This document shows positions 1 to 8,580 of a stretch of 64,000 bases of DNA, in pieces (positions within the stretch are counted from its first letter, which is position 1; each line of letters starts with the position of its first letter). The position numbers and the translations under genes are program-made. The stretch is from Timaviella obliquedivisa GSE-PSE-MK23-08B. Its GTDB lineage: Bacteria > Cyanobacteriota > Cyanobacteriia > Elainellales > Elainellaceae. The notes below the pieces were generated by a model. That model was not told the DNA's origin. It saw nothing but the letters and a program-made list of their open reading frames with translations, and did no database searches. The stretch is taken from NCBI GenBank assembly GCA_019358855.1, contig JAHHII010000018.1:1-64000 (forward strand), written 5' to 3'.

Positions 1-96
1 GCCCGTAAAACGATTTGTTTCTCTAAATCTAAATGGCTTCATGATGCCGTGATTGGACTATTCATCAATCGCTATGAATTTGACTTAGATATCTAA
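1..96 (+). pseudogene. IS1-family transposase, C-terminal remnant (cut by window edge)
   Basis: The reading frame is open from base 1 and ends at TAA 94-96. It encodes ARKTICFSKS, then HDAVIGLFINRYEF, which resembles the C-terminal tail of cyanobacterial IS1-family transposases. Only about 31 residues are visible, and whatever precedes them lies outside the window. It runs straight into a different transposase tail in another frame, so this is a nested or decayed insertion. A second IS1-type remnant lies near 42.7 kb. Confidence 0.6.
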
Positions 97-316
97 CTGC
101 CAATCCACAGGTCTAGAACATTACCAAGAAGAGGAAGTGGAATTATTAGAGTATCACAATTTTGAGGAGGCATACCAAGAGATTGGCAAGTTTTTAGACG
201 ATGTTTACACGAAGAGAATTCATTCGTCGTTAGGATATTTAACGCCAACAGAGTTTGAGAATCAATGGAAAGAATGTAAAAAGAGTAAAGGAGAGATAGA
301 AAATGTAATGACTTGA
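89..316 (+). pseudogene. IS3-like transposase, C-terminal remnant
   Basis: The frame is open from about 89 to TGA 314-316, with no credible start codon. It encodes EEVELLEYHNFEEAYQEIG and then RIHSSLGYLTPTEFE. This matches the end of the integrase-core (rve, DDE) domain of IS3-type OrfB transposases, where the HSSLGY..P.EFE signature is typical. About 75 residues remain of an expected 270 or more, so it cannot be active. It overlaps the end of the IS1 tail by a few bases. Confidence 0.65.
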
Positions 317-798
317 TGTATGATGTGGAGAATAAATCAATTTGCCTAAAGCTGGCTTTTTGGATGTCCAGTTTTAGGGATGCATTACAGATATAAATTC
401 GGGTTATCTGCCTGAAGGTGCTCTAACTGAGCAGCCCTGAGCAAGGGGGCTGATAAGTCAATGCATCCCATTGGGATTTTATTTTCACGCAACTCTCTTA
501 GATCGTTTTCTGACTCATTCCTGTGCTGCGCTGTGCGATCGCTTGAACAGCGCAGTTGTTGCAGGCGTTTTCTGCTCGCTTAAGAATTGTTGATCGGTTG
601 AAGCTCATGGAATAGATCTGAGTTCAAGAAAGCTTGGCTTGGTGTCAGGTCGGGTTGACAAGTCGGCATCCAAAGCTCCACTCCAGCAGGAACCAGCGAT
701 CGCCCGTGAACGGGGAGAGGATGGAGTCATTGCTGTTCAAGTGCCTTGATCTTATCTTAGACGACGCTCTTATCTTTATTGTGTAACGCTCAAGTCCT
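317..798. other. Gene-free stretch with a MITE fragment
   Basis: This is 482 bases between the transposase remnants and the decayed ABC transporter. The only recognisable content is a partial copy (444-500) of the element found complete at 9992-10140. I see no convincing coding frame, RNA gene or terminator. Confidence 0.5.
444..500 (-). repeat. Truncated copy of the 9992-10140 MITE
   Basis: Read on the minus strand, this starts TAAGAGAGTTGCGTGAAAAT and continues through GGGATGCATTGACTTATCAG. It is near-identical to the left end of the element at 9992-10140. The right half, with the inner palindrome, is missing here. The TTA at 498-500 matches the flanking triplet of the complete copy. Confidence 0.7.
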
Positions 799-1300
799 CT
801 ATGCCATCTGTCGAGCCATGAGTTGAGCAAATAATCCCGCTTGATTTTTCAGTTCTGTAAAACTTCCTTGCTGGACAATCCGACCAGCTTGCAACACGTA
901 AATGCGATCGGCATTGCGGATGGTACTGAGTCGGTGAGCAATCACTAAGCGAGTTACCTGTAATTGATCGAGACTGGCACTGACAATCGCCTGAGTTTTA
1001 TTGTCTAACGCACTGGTGGCTTCATCAAATAGCAATATTTTGGGTTTCAAAGCTAACGCCCGAGCGATCAACAGTCGTTGTCGCTGCCCTCCAGAGAGAT
1101 TGGTGCCACCTTCACGACACTGTGTGCATTCCCATAGGCATCGCAGCAATGTCGTCTGCAAAGCCAGCTAGTTGGGCAGCGTCCCAGGTAGCATCCAGAG
1201 TCATCAGGGCATTTCCAGCAATATTCTCAAAGATCGAAGCCGACATTAATCGACCATTTTGGAGCACAACTCCTAACTTATTTCTAAGGATGCCATAGCT
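799..1300 (-). pseudogene. NHLM-type peptide-export ABC transporter, C-terminal remnant with frameshift
   Basis: Read on the minus strand, this is the end of an ABC ATPase domain. It reads LGVVLQNGRLMSASIFENI, a helical stretch ending PMGMHTV, then after a frame change near 1107-1112 REGGTNLSGGQRQR (signature), ILLFDEATSALD (Walker B and D-loop) and VIAHRLSTIRNADR (H-loop). The wording matches the C-terminal ATPase of NHLP/NHLM bacteriocin-system exporters. The Walker A, membrane and peptidase regions are absent, and homology stops near 1300. The frameshift and truncation make it a pseudogene. The intact distal frame (799-1161) lacks a P-loop and could not hydrolyse ATP. Confidence 0.75.
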
Positions 1301-1587
1301 AACTCAGCAAAATGGTTCATTATTTGGTTCAGTTTTCTGGTTCATTGCGGGCTACAGTCTTTGCTCTTCAAAACGAGTTGCGAAGAGTTGATCCAAACTT
1401 TAGTCGAAGAGACCAGAGAGACGAAAATCTTTGTCCAGCTGCTGTAGAGATCGGCTCACTCATATTGATCAAAAACAGTTTGCAGTAATGGGCGATCGCC
1501 TCTTCCTCCCGTACTCAAACTTGTCTTGGCGCAAGGGAAGGTTTGACAAAAGTAGATAATTCATCCGAAAAGATTCTATATGGAGGT

Positions 1588-2673
1588 TCAGAGGCGATCG
1601 CCCGTTGCTCCATCAAACCAATGAATCGATTGAGTTGGCAGTGTCAGCATTATGGTCTGACCGCTGCTAATCCCTTCAGACGCTCTCAGGAGGACGCGCA
1701 AGGTATTCGGTTCTCCCAATGGATTTTGGACTCGTACACTGAGTAAATTGTGCATACCCAGATTCTCAATCAAGAACACCTGACCTTTGATAGTTTGTGG
1801 GTCTTCAGACGCTGCAAGGGTAAGATGTTCTGGTCGGATACCCAAGATAATCTCTTGAGAAGATGTAGAGAGGGTCAGGTCAAGAGGTAGAGGAATCCGA
1901 GTATTGCCAAAAAGTGCTGTATTGCCTTCATGGTGAAGCTTCAGAAAGTTCATTTGTGGGCTGCCAATGAAACCTGCCACAAATTGATTCGCAGGTTGAG
2001 AATAGATGCGTTCCGGCGTATCAAGCTGTTGTAAGAATCCGTTATCAAGTACTGCTACTTTAGTTGAAAGAGTCATCGCCTCTGTTTGATCATGAGTCAC
2101 GTAAACCACTGGCGCATTTTGTTGCTCAAACAACTGCCTTAACTCAGCCCGCACACGTTCTCGCAAGAGAGCGTCTAAGTTGCTGAGGGGTTCATCTAAC
2201 AAAAATACATCAGGACGACGAACTAACGCTCGTGCCACAGCGACACGCTGCCGTTGTCCACCCGAAAGCTGACCCGGTTTGCGGTTCATTAAGACCTGTA
2301 AGCCTAAAAAATCCCCAACTTCATTAACCCGTTGTTTAATTTCTGTTGCAGCAATTCTTTGCAGCTTTAAGCCGGAAGCAATGTTGTTATATACAGTCAT
2401 GTGCGGGTAGAGCGCGTAGCTTTGGAAAACCATAGCAATATTACGATCGCCAGGTCTTAGTCGAGTGATGTTGCGTTGGTTCATCATGATTTGTCCGCTA
2501 GTCGGCTGCTCTAATCCAGCAATCAATCGTAAAATGGTTGACTTACCGCATCCTGATGGTCCTAATAAGGTTAAAAATTCTCCTTGGCTCACACTCAGAT
2601 TCATCTGTTTAACAGGAACTATCTGTGGTGTATACGCCTTAGACAAATTTATCAGTTCAAGTTTCTTATCCAT
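1588..2673 (-). CDS. Carbohydrate ABC importer ATPase (UgpC/MalK family)
   Basis: This is the cytoplasmic ATPase of a sugar importer, 361 residues and full length for the MalK/UgpC group. Counting from a GTG one codon upstream, the motifs are: Walker A GPSGCGKST at 39-47, Q-loop Gln 85, signature LSGGQ at 137-141, Walker B VFLLDEP at 157-163, D-loop SNLD at 165-168 and H-loop His 195. The last 120 or so residues form the TOBE/OB-fold regulatory part of this family. I chose ATG 2673 because an AGAGG ribosome site lies five bases ahead. It is the last gene of the importer set (binding protein, two permeases, ATPase), all on the minus strand. MalK-type ATPases are often shared between importers, and the substrate here is not evident. 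Confidence 0.93.
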   Translation of the reverse strand: MDKKLELINLSKAYTPQIVPVKQMNLSVSQGEFLTLLGPSGCGKSTILRLIAGLEQPTSGQIMMNQRNITRLRPGDRNIAMVFQSYALYPHMTVYNNIASGLKLQRIAATEIKQRVNEVGDFLGLQVLMNRKPGQLSGGQRQRVAVARALVRRPDVFLLDEPLSNLDALLRERVRAELRQLFEQQNAPVVYVTHDQTEAMTLSTKVAVLDNGFLQQLDTPERIYSQPANQFVAGFIGSPQMNFLKLHHEGNTALFGNTRIPLPLDLTLSTSSQEIILGIRPEHLTLAASEDPQTIKGQVFLIENLGMHNLLSVRVQNPLGEPNTLRVLLRASEGISSGQTIMLTLPTQSIHWFDGATGDRL

Positions 2674-2736
2674 CACATCCTCTTCTGCTTGATCTTTTAT
2701 TCTTCCTTCAGGAGAGCCAAAGGAACCACCAATCTT

Positions 2737-3621
2737 TTATCCCTTCACTGCTCCTGCCGTTAAACCTTGCACAATTCGACGTTGAAAGAACAGCACAAGC
2801 ACCACTAAGGGTAAGGTGCCCAGAACGGTTGCAGCCGCAATTGGACCAAAGGGAATTTCAAAAGGTGAAGCACCAGCGAGTTGTGCACTTGCAACTGGAA
2901 TCGTTTTCATAGACTCTTGTGTAATAAAGGTCAAAGCAAAAATGAATTCATTCCAGGCTGCAATAAATGTGAGGATACCTGTTGTAACAAGCGCTGGAAT
3001 TGTCATGGGTAAAACGATTTCTAGCAACATCCGCCCAGTGCTGTAGCCATCCACCCTGGCAGCATCTTCTAGATCTTTGGGAAGATCTTGGAAGAAACTC
3101 CGCATGACTAGAATCGTTAGAGGTAGATTAATCGCAGTGTAAGGAATGATTAGAACTAGGTAATTATTAGCCAAGTGCAAGTATCGAACGACTTCTAGCA
3201 ACCCGAGAAAAAGTAGAATAGGCGGAAATAAGGTGACGATGAGAATAGCTGCTAAAATTATGCTCTCACCCTCGAGTTTGAGACGAGCCAAGGCATAGGC
3301 AGCAGGAGCACCGAATCCTAGGGCAAGAATGCTTGAGAGTGTGGCGACGAGAACGCTGTTGAGCAGGTAGTTAATTAAAGGACGACGCGAAAATAGTTCG
3401 ACGTAGTGACTAAGGGTGTACCGATGGGGAATATAGACGGTAGGAACACTGGAAATATCAGCATTTACTTTAAATGAAGTTAGTAATTGCCAAAGTATTG
3501 GAGTCAAACAGAATACCACCGTTAAAAGAATTGCCAGTGGTAAGACAATTCGCTGGAGGAGTTGGTGAACGATCGCAGGAGGGAAGTGTCGTTTAGTCTG
3601 CTCACGTGGAACTGTTGTCAT
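2737..3621 (-). CDS. Carbohydrate ABC importer inner-membrane permease (MalG/ThuG type)
   Basis: This 294-residue integral membrane protein has a first hydrophobic segment near residues 28-50 and five more further on. The binding-protein-dependent permease EAA loop appears as EDAARVDGYSTGRMLLEIVLP, around 188-208. That loop docks on the ATPase. The LTSFK.. stretch after the first helix is typical of the MalG-like (second) permease. The start overlaps the stop of the upstream permease as ATGA (3618-3621), and a GGAG site precedes it, indicating translational coupling. It should pair with the 3618-4514 permease to form the sugar channel. Confidence 0.92.
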   Translation of the reverse strand: MTTVPREQTKRHFPPAIVHQLLQRIVLPLAILLTVVFCLTPILWQLLTSFKVNADISSVPTVYIPHRYTLSHYVELFSRRPLINYLLNSVLVATLSSILALGFGAPAAYALARLKLEGESIILAAILIVTLFPPILLFLGLLEVVRYLHLANNYLVLIIPYTAINLPLTILVMRSFFQDLPKDLEDAARVDGYSTGRMLLEIVLPMTIPALVTTGILTFIAAWNEFIFALTFITQESMKTIPVASAQLAGASPFEIPFGPIAAATVLGTLPLVVLVLFFQRRIVQGLTAGAVKG

Positions 3622-4514
3622 TGATGATCTCCAGATATCCTAATTTTAGATTGATTGAGACAGAAATTAGCGATCGCCACCACCACAATCAACAGCACAA
3701 AGGTCACAACCACCAACGCTGCACCATAACCAAAATCCAGGTAGCGCATCACCGTTGTATAAATGTAAAGAGAAACCATCTCAGTAGCCCCACCGGGACC
3801 GCCGCCTGTCATCACTGCAATCAGGTCAAAGCTACCAAACGCCTGAGCAAAGCGAAATACTAGAGCAATCACAATTTGAGGCACCAATAATGGCAGCGTA
3901 ATTTGATGAAAGCTTTGCCAAGAACTTGCACCATCAATAGCGTGCGCCTCATACAAATCGTTGGAAATTGACTGTAAGCCTGCTAACAACAAAATACTAA
4001 TAAACGGTGTTGTTTTCCACACGTCTGCTACAATCACTGAAATCATTGCCAGTGTTGGATCGCCCAACCAGTTAACGCCTGCATTGATCAGTCCTAAACG
4101 AAGCAAGATATCATTAACGATACCGTATTGATCATTGAAGATCCACGTCCACGCTAAGGCAATTAGAGCGGTAGGTAATGCCCATGGCAATATGGCGATC
4201 GTGCGGACAACGCCCCGTCCTTGAAAGGATTGGTTGAGGACTAAAGCAATCCCCATTCCTAAAATCAACTCTAAAATAACCGACGCTCCAGTAAAGACGA
4301 TCGAGTTCCATAGGCTCTGCCAAAACCTTCCATCCTGGATCATCCGTCCAAAGTTGTGCAAACCTGAAAATACAGGCTCTAACTCAGTTCCTAGATTTTG
4401 GGTAAACAAACTCTGCCAGAAGGCTCGACCAATCGGGTAAGCAAACACCAGTGACAAAATCAGCAAGGCAGGAATGAGTAATCCCCAACCTATTATTCGT
4501 TCTTGTGAGCGCAT
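3618..4514 (-). CDS. Carbohydrate ABC importer inner-membrane permease (MalF/ThuF type)
   Basis: This 298-residue integral membrane protein begins with a cytoplasmic MRSQERIIGWGLL segment leading into the first helix. It continues through about six hydrophobic spans. The EAA loop YEAHAIDGASSWQSFHQITL, around residues 189-208, is the ATPase-contact motif. It belongs to the UgpA/ThuF/SugA group of first permeases in sugar importers. It follows the binding-protein gene by 46 bases and overlaps the next permease by four. The four genes therefore look like one operon reading 5880 to 1588. Confidence 0.92.
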   Translation of the reverse strand: MRSQERIIGWGLLIPALLILSLVFAYPIGRAFWQSLFTQNLGTELEPVFSGLHNFGRMIQDGRFWQSLWNSIVFTGASVILELILGMGIALVLNQSFQGRGVVRTIAILPWALPTALIALAWTWIFNDQYGIVNDILLRLGLINAGVNWLGDPTLAMISVIVADVWKTTPFISILLLAGLQSISNDLYEAHAIDGASSWQSFHQITLPLLVPQIVIALVFRFAQAFGSFDLIAVMTGGGPGGATEMVSLYIYTTVMRYLDFGYGAALVVVTFVLLIVVVAIANFCLNQSKIRISGDHQ

Positions 4515-4560
4515 TATGTTCTAGAGAATCAAGGGAAAGAAGATGACTTAATTGTCTAAT

Positions 4561-5880
4561 CTAGGCTTTATTGCCATTGTTTAATAGCGATCGCGTTTCG
4601 GTTGCAGCGGCTTGCATAGCCGCTTGTGAACTCATTCGCCCTGACAGGGCAGCACTGAGATATCGTTGCAAAATATCAGAGGTTTGAGCATATTGAGCAA
4701 TGGGAGGACGCAAAACTGCATTATCTAATACTTGTAGCATGATCGGGAAAAAGCTGTATTTTTCTAATATTTGAGGATCGTTATAAAGCACTCGACGGCT
4801 GGGTAAATAGCCAGTATTCAAGACAACCTGACGTTGAGCCGCTTCGCTGGTGAGAAATTGCACCGCTTTCCAAGCTTCTTGAGGGTGCTTTGTAGTACTA
4901 GAAATACCCCATCCCCATCCTCCCAAACAAGCAGCACTGTCATAGCCAGAAGCATGAACCATAGGCTTGATTCCCACTTTGCCCTTAACCAGAGAATCTT
5001 CAGCATTCAGCAACGTCCAAGCGTAAGGCCAATTGCGCATCAAAAGCGTATTACCGCTTTGAAATAAACGACGAGGTTCGTCTTCTTGATAGGTAATCAC
5101 TCCGCTCGGTGAGATGCCCTGTTGAATGGTATTGACTAAAAACTGAAGAGCGGCGATCGCTTGCGGTTGATCCAAACCAACCTCTTTCGTTTCAGAATTA
5201 ATCCAAAACCCGTTGTTACCCTGTAGCACCTCCATAAACATGGCAACAACACCTTCATACTGTCGACCTTGCCAAACGTAGCCCCATTGAACTGCATTGT
5301 TCTTTTGCAATATTGTTGCAGCCTGTACAAGATCAGTGAATGTTTTTGGGGGTTGCAGTTCTGCTTGTTCTAAGAGATCTTTGCGATAGTAAAGCATTCC
5401 TGCATCTGTACGCCAAGGTAAACGATATATCTTACCGTTATAGCGTCCACCGTCTATATCGGCGGGTAAAAACGCTGTCAGTTCTGTATCAGAGATTAGA
5501 CTAGATAAATCTTTAAGCCAGCCAGCGGCGGCAAATTTGGAAGTCCATGTTACATCTAGATTGATCAGATCGTAAGGCGAGTCTCCTAGTAAAAAAGCTG
5601 AAGTATTTAGATCTTCGATCAGATTTGAGGCAAGTGGACCTTCGACCATATTGAGACGAATTCCTGGATTTTGCTGCTCAAATTCCTGAATAATAGGTCT
5701 TAAGGGTTCAACCTCGGGTGCATTCATCAAAAAAGTTAGTATGACTGGCTGCGATGTTGCAGATATAGCCACCAGTAAACTACTCAGCAGGCACACCGCG
5801 AGCAAGCTAGTACCCCGAAATAATTTAGATCGTCGCCACAGATTTAAAAGAGTTCTGCTACACGGCATAAGTTTTTTCAT
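4561..5880 (-). CDS. Extracellular sugar-binding protein of ABC importer (family 1)
   Basis: This 439-residue solute-binding protein has an N-terminal signal peptide: KLMPCSRT.., basic residues, then a hydrophobic core LLAVCLLSSLLVAIS ending near 42. I see no clear lipobox cysteine. The mature part has the family 1 (MalE/ThuE-like) pattern: PIIQEFEQQNPGIRLNMVEG near the start, YDLINLDVTW, LPWRTDAGMLYYRKDLL and GGWGWGIS. It should capture an oligosaccharide in the periplasm and deliver it to the permeases encoded immediately downstream. A clearly related binding protein is encoded divergently at 6102-7460. The substrate is not determined; trehalose- or glucoside-like sugars are a family-based guess. 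Confidence 0.9.
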   Translation of the reverse strand: MKKLMPCSRTLLNLWRRSKLFRGTSLLAVCLLSSLLVAISATSQPVILTFLMNAPEVEPLRPIIQEFEQQNPGIRLNMVEGPLASNLIEDLNTSAFLLGDSPYDLINLDVTWTSKFAAAGWLKDLSSLISDTELTAFLPADIDGGRYNGKIYRLPWRTDAGMLYYRKDLLEQAELQPPKTFTDLVQAATILQKNNAVQWGYVWQGRQYEGVVAMFMEVLQGNNGFWINSETKEVGLDQPQAIAALQFLVNTIQQGISPSGVITYQEDEPRRLFQSGNTLLMRNWPYAWTLLNAEDSLVKGKVGIKPMVHASGYDSAACLGGWGWGISSTTKHPQEAWKAVQFLTSEAAQRQVVLNTGYLPSRRVLYNDPQILEKYSFFPIMLQVLDNAVLRPPIAQYAQTSDILQRYLSAALSGRMSSQAAMQAAATETRSLLNNGNKA

Positions 5881-5966
5881 ACGTCAGCAACTAATCATTG
5901 TTTAAATGAATTTTGAGACAATTTTATGCTGATTCTGCTTCCTTTGACCTACACCCATCTGAAATT

Positions 5967-6002
5967 TAGCTCAGTTTTTAGCTCAGTTTTTAGCTCAGCT
6001 TT
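5967..6002. repeat. Three tandem 12-bp repeats (TAGCTCAGTTTT)
   Basis: Units lie at 5967-5978, 5979-5990 and 5991-6002. The first two are identical and the third has one change. They sit in the 190-220 bp region between the two divergently transcribed binding-protein genes. That placement would suit a regulator binding site controlling both directions, though a simple slippage repeat is equally possible. Confidence 0.6.
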
Positions 6003-6101
6003 TAAATTGGCTTAGTTCGCAGACATTATATAGATAGAATAGGGTAGCTAAGATATACAGGCAGTCTAAAAAGATTGCTCTTTGTTGCCCTCAGACCCCC
6101 C

Positions 6102-7460
6102 ATGAGAGACAATTTGCAGCTTCCATTACAAAAGCTTTTTCGACGGCTTAATGTTCGACGACCTTGGGCGCTTCTTGCAATTTTTCAAATAGTGTTGCTG
6201 CTAGTGCTGTTGCTCACACCTCGCCCCCCTGTTCCTGTAGCTTTTGTAGTGCCTCCCGATGAGGTGGAACAGTGGTCATCTTTGGTTAAAGAGTTTCATA
6301 AGCACCACTCAAATATTCGGATTAGTTTATATCGGGGTGGGATAACAACTGACCAAAGATGGGGAGTCTATACTTCAGATTTGAGAAATTCTGAATTAAA
6401 AAAAACCTCCCCTTATTACGATCTCGTCTACATGGATACAATTTGGGTGCCTATTTTTGCATCTTTAGGATGGCTAGCAGATTTGTCTAATCTCTTTTCT
6501 CCTGAGGAGTTAGAGCAATTTCTGAAGGCAGACATTGAAGCTGGAACATACCAAAATAAACTATACCGGATTCCCTTTCATTCGGGAGCAGGCGTACTTT
6601 ACTACCGTAAAGACTTGCTGGAGAAACAAGGACTTAAACCTCCTCAAACTTTTCAAGATCTGGAGGAAATTTCTCAAAAGTTAAAAGCCAGCAAATTAGC
6701 AAATTGGGGTTACGTTTGGCAAGGAAACCAGTATGAAGGATTAGTCGCAACATTTTTGGAAGTACTTGAAGGATATGGTGGCTTTTGGATTGATGAAAAG
6801 GGCAATGTAGGTCTTGATCAAGAACCTGCACTGAAAGCAGCAAAGTTTTTGCGTGACACAATTAGGAAGAAAATTACGCCTCCAGATGTGATTACTTACG
6901 ATGAAGTCCAATCTCTGCAAAAGTTTATGAACGATGAAGTCGTTTTTCTACGGAGTTGGCCTTATGCTTGGAAGCGATTGAATGAAGACGATCGCTTGAG
7001 AGGTCACGTGGGGTTCACCTCTGTCGTTCATGATGTCAACCAGCGCAGTACTCCTTGTCAAGGGGGCTGGGGGTTCGGAATTACCAAAAATTCTCAGCAT
7101 CCTGAAGAAGCTCGGCAAGTCATTCAGTTTTTTGCCACTCAAGAGGTACAACGACAAGTTGCATTAGATTTGGGCTATTTACCAAGTCGGCGATCGCTCT
7201 TCAATGATCCAGCATTCGTTCAACAGTATTCTAGCTTTCCTGCTTTTTCTAAAATGATTGCTCAATCGGTGTCACGTCCCGCGATCGCTAATTACAACGA
7301 TGTATCTCAATTATTGCAGGAGGCGCTTAGCAAGATTTTGAAGAAAGAAGCCTTTCCCGACCCAAAATACTCTGCTGTAGATTCTCAACAAATTGTTGAG
7401 AACACGATGCGTAATGTGGCGAAGGATACTCGCGGATTAATCAAAGAAGCTGAAAAATGA
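6102..7460 (+). CDS. Second extracellular sugar-binding protein (family 1), divergent paralog
   Basis: This solute-binding protein is about 452 residues long. An N-terminal basic stretch and the hydrophobic segment LLAIFQIVLLLVLLLTP look like an uncleaved anchor or signal peptide. The mature part parallels the 4561-5880 protein motif for motif: YDLVYMDTIWVPIFASLGWL, IPFHSGAGVLYYRKDLLEK, WGYVWQGNQYEGLVATFLEV and QGGWGFGITKN. The two are therefore duplicates that diverged. No permease or ATPase follows, so it probably shares the divergent importer. An upstream TTG (6075) is an alternative start; I prefer ATG 6102, though the ribosome site is weak for both. Confidence 0.85.
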   Translation: MRDNLQLPLQKLFRRLNVRRPWALLAIFQIVLLLVLLLTPRPPVPVAFVVPPDEVEQWSSLVKEFHKHHSNIRISLYRGGITTDQRWGVYTSDLRNSELKKTSPYYDLVYMDTIWVPIFASLGWLADLSNLFSPEELEQFLKADIEAGTYQNKLYRIPFHSGAGVLYYRKDLLEKQGLKPPQTFQDLEEISQKLKASKLANWGYVWQGNQYEGLVATFLEVLEGYGGFWIDEKGNVGLDQEPALKAAKFLRDTIRKKITPPDVITYDEVQSLQKFMNDEVVFLRSWPYAWKRLNEDDRLRGHVGFTSVVHDVNQRSTPCQGGWGFGITKNSQHPEEARQVIQFFATQEVQRQVALDLGYLPSRRSLFNDPAFVQQYSSFPAFSKMIAQSVSRPAIANYNDVSQLLQEALSKILKKEAFPDPKYSAVDSQQIVENTMRNVAKDTRGLIKEAEK

Positions 7461-7483
7461 CGAGATAACAGCGTGGCTAAGTA

Positions 7484-8563
7484 TTACTTTGGACAAATGA
7501 TTAACGGAATATTCTGATCGCTCAGATTGACGGAACTGACACTTTTAGAACATTGGTTCTGCATCTCTTGCCACTCTGCCCAATTCTTCCTCGCAGACAA
7601 ACATGTGAATATCAGGAGAATAGATAACCCAATGTTGAAACACAATAATAAATTATTAGAAAGAAGATAGCGATCTTTCTGCAACCGTTCTAGAATTTCT
7701 TGAGCGTTCAGCGGTCGGTTCCCTGGGAAAGGAGACATTAGATCGTTAATTAAATTTGCGAACCACGAGGAAATGCCTGGAGCACTGTCTCGCCATTTTA
7801 AAGTACCTGTCTTGGCACTTTCTAGAAAATCGATGGGGTGTTTACCCGTCATTAAATGAACCAAAGAACGACCTAGAGCATAGAAATCAGACTGTGGAAC
7901 AGCTTTACCATTTGCTTGTTCTAGAGAGGTATAGCCAGGAGACACAATGCCTGTAATATCGCGTCCACCGCCAACTTTTGCCAGGTAAGTGTTGGTAATT
8001 TGTCGTACTGAACCGAAATCTATCAGAACCAGTTGTCCATTAGGTTGCAGCATGATGTTGGAGAGCTTAATGTCTCGATGGAAAAGTTTGTTTTGATGCA
8101 GCAGATTAAGGATTTCGAGTAATTGCTTTAGCCAATCAACTGCCAGATCTTGGGAAATCGGCTTTTGTTGAGCTAACCATTGCTCTAGATTCTGCCCATC
8201 AATTTTTTCCATGACCAGACAATGGAGTTTCAGGGTTTTCCGGGAGTCGTTGCTGAGGGCAACGGTAAAGTAACCATCCGGCTCAACATGAGGAATACCA
8301 GGGTGTTGAAGGTGTTGAAGAGTTCTAACTTCCCGTTCAAACAGTTGTACCAAGTTTGGACTTCTGATAATCTTCAAAACTCGAATAATACCTTGATCGT
8401 CAACCTCGAAAACTTCAGAGTAACTGTGTTCATCGAGTTCTCGCAGGGGATGAATCAGCCGGTACCGATTTTGGATAAGCAGAGCGGTTCCACAAGACTG
8501 ACAGAACTCCAATAAATCTGGATTCTGGCGATGAAGACACTTAGGATTAATGCAATAGCTCAT
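7484..8563 (-). CDS. Zinc-ribbon serine/threonine protein kinase with C-terminal membrane anchor
   Basis: This 359-residue Hanks-type kinase begins with a four-cysteine zinc ribbon (C4, C9, C21, C24) in MSYCINPKC and FCQSCGTAL, common in cyanobacterial kinases. The kinase domain covers about 34-300. It has the invariant lysine in VLKII (K64), catalytic loop FHRDIKLSN with Asp 164, IDFGSV at 181-186 and the APE-region equivalent PGYTSLEQ. Near 318-336 there is a membrane helix (LLLCFNIGLSILLIFTCL) with a short tail beyond it. Start ATG 8563 is supported by AAAGGA about eight bases upstream; an in-frame ATG at 8599 would overlap the previous gene. It lies 17 bases after the NB-ARC gene, so the two are probably co-transcribed. 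Its target is unknown. Confidence 0.9.
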   Translation of the reverse strand: MSYCINPKCLHRQNPDLLEFCQSCGTALLIQNRYRLIHPLRELDEHSYSEVFEVDDQGIIRVLKIIRSPNLVQLFEREVRTLQHLQHPGIPHVEPDGYFTVALSNDSRKTLKLHCLVMEKIDGQNLEQWLAQQKPISQDLAVDWLKQLLEILNLLHQNKLFHRDIKLSNIMLQPNGQLVLIDFGSVRQITNTYLAKVGGGRDITGIVSPGYTSLEQANGKAVPQSDFYALGRSLVHLMTGKHPIDFLESAKTGTLKWRDSAPGISSWFANLINDLMSPFPGNRPLNAQEILERLQKDRYLLSNNLLLCFNIGLSILLIFTCLSARKNWAEWQEMQNQCSKSVSSVNLSDQNIPLIICPK

Positions 8564-8580
8564 GCTCGTTTCCTTTGACT

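Noticed and set aside
1312-1488. Plus-strand frame of 58 codons starting MVHYLVQFSG
   Set aside because: It has no ribosome site and no recognised pattern and lies in a decayed segment; I cannot support it as a gene.
1543-1746. Plus-strand frame overlapping the importer ATPase end
   Set aside because: It is mostly antisense to a clear ATPase gene and lacks family resemblance.
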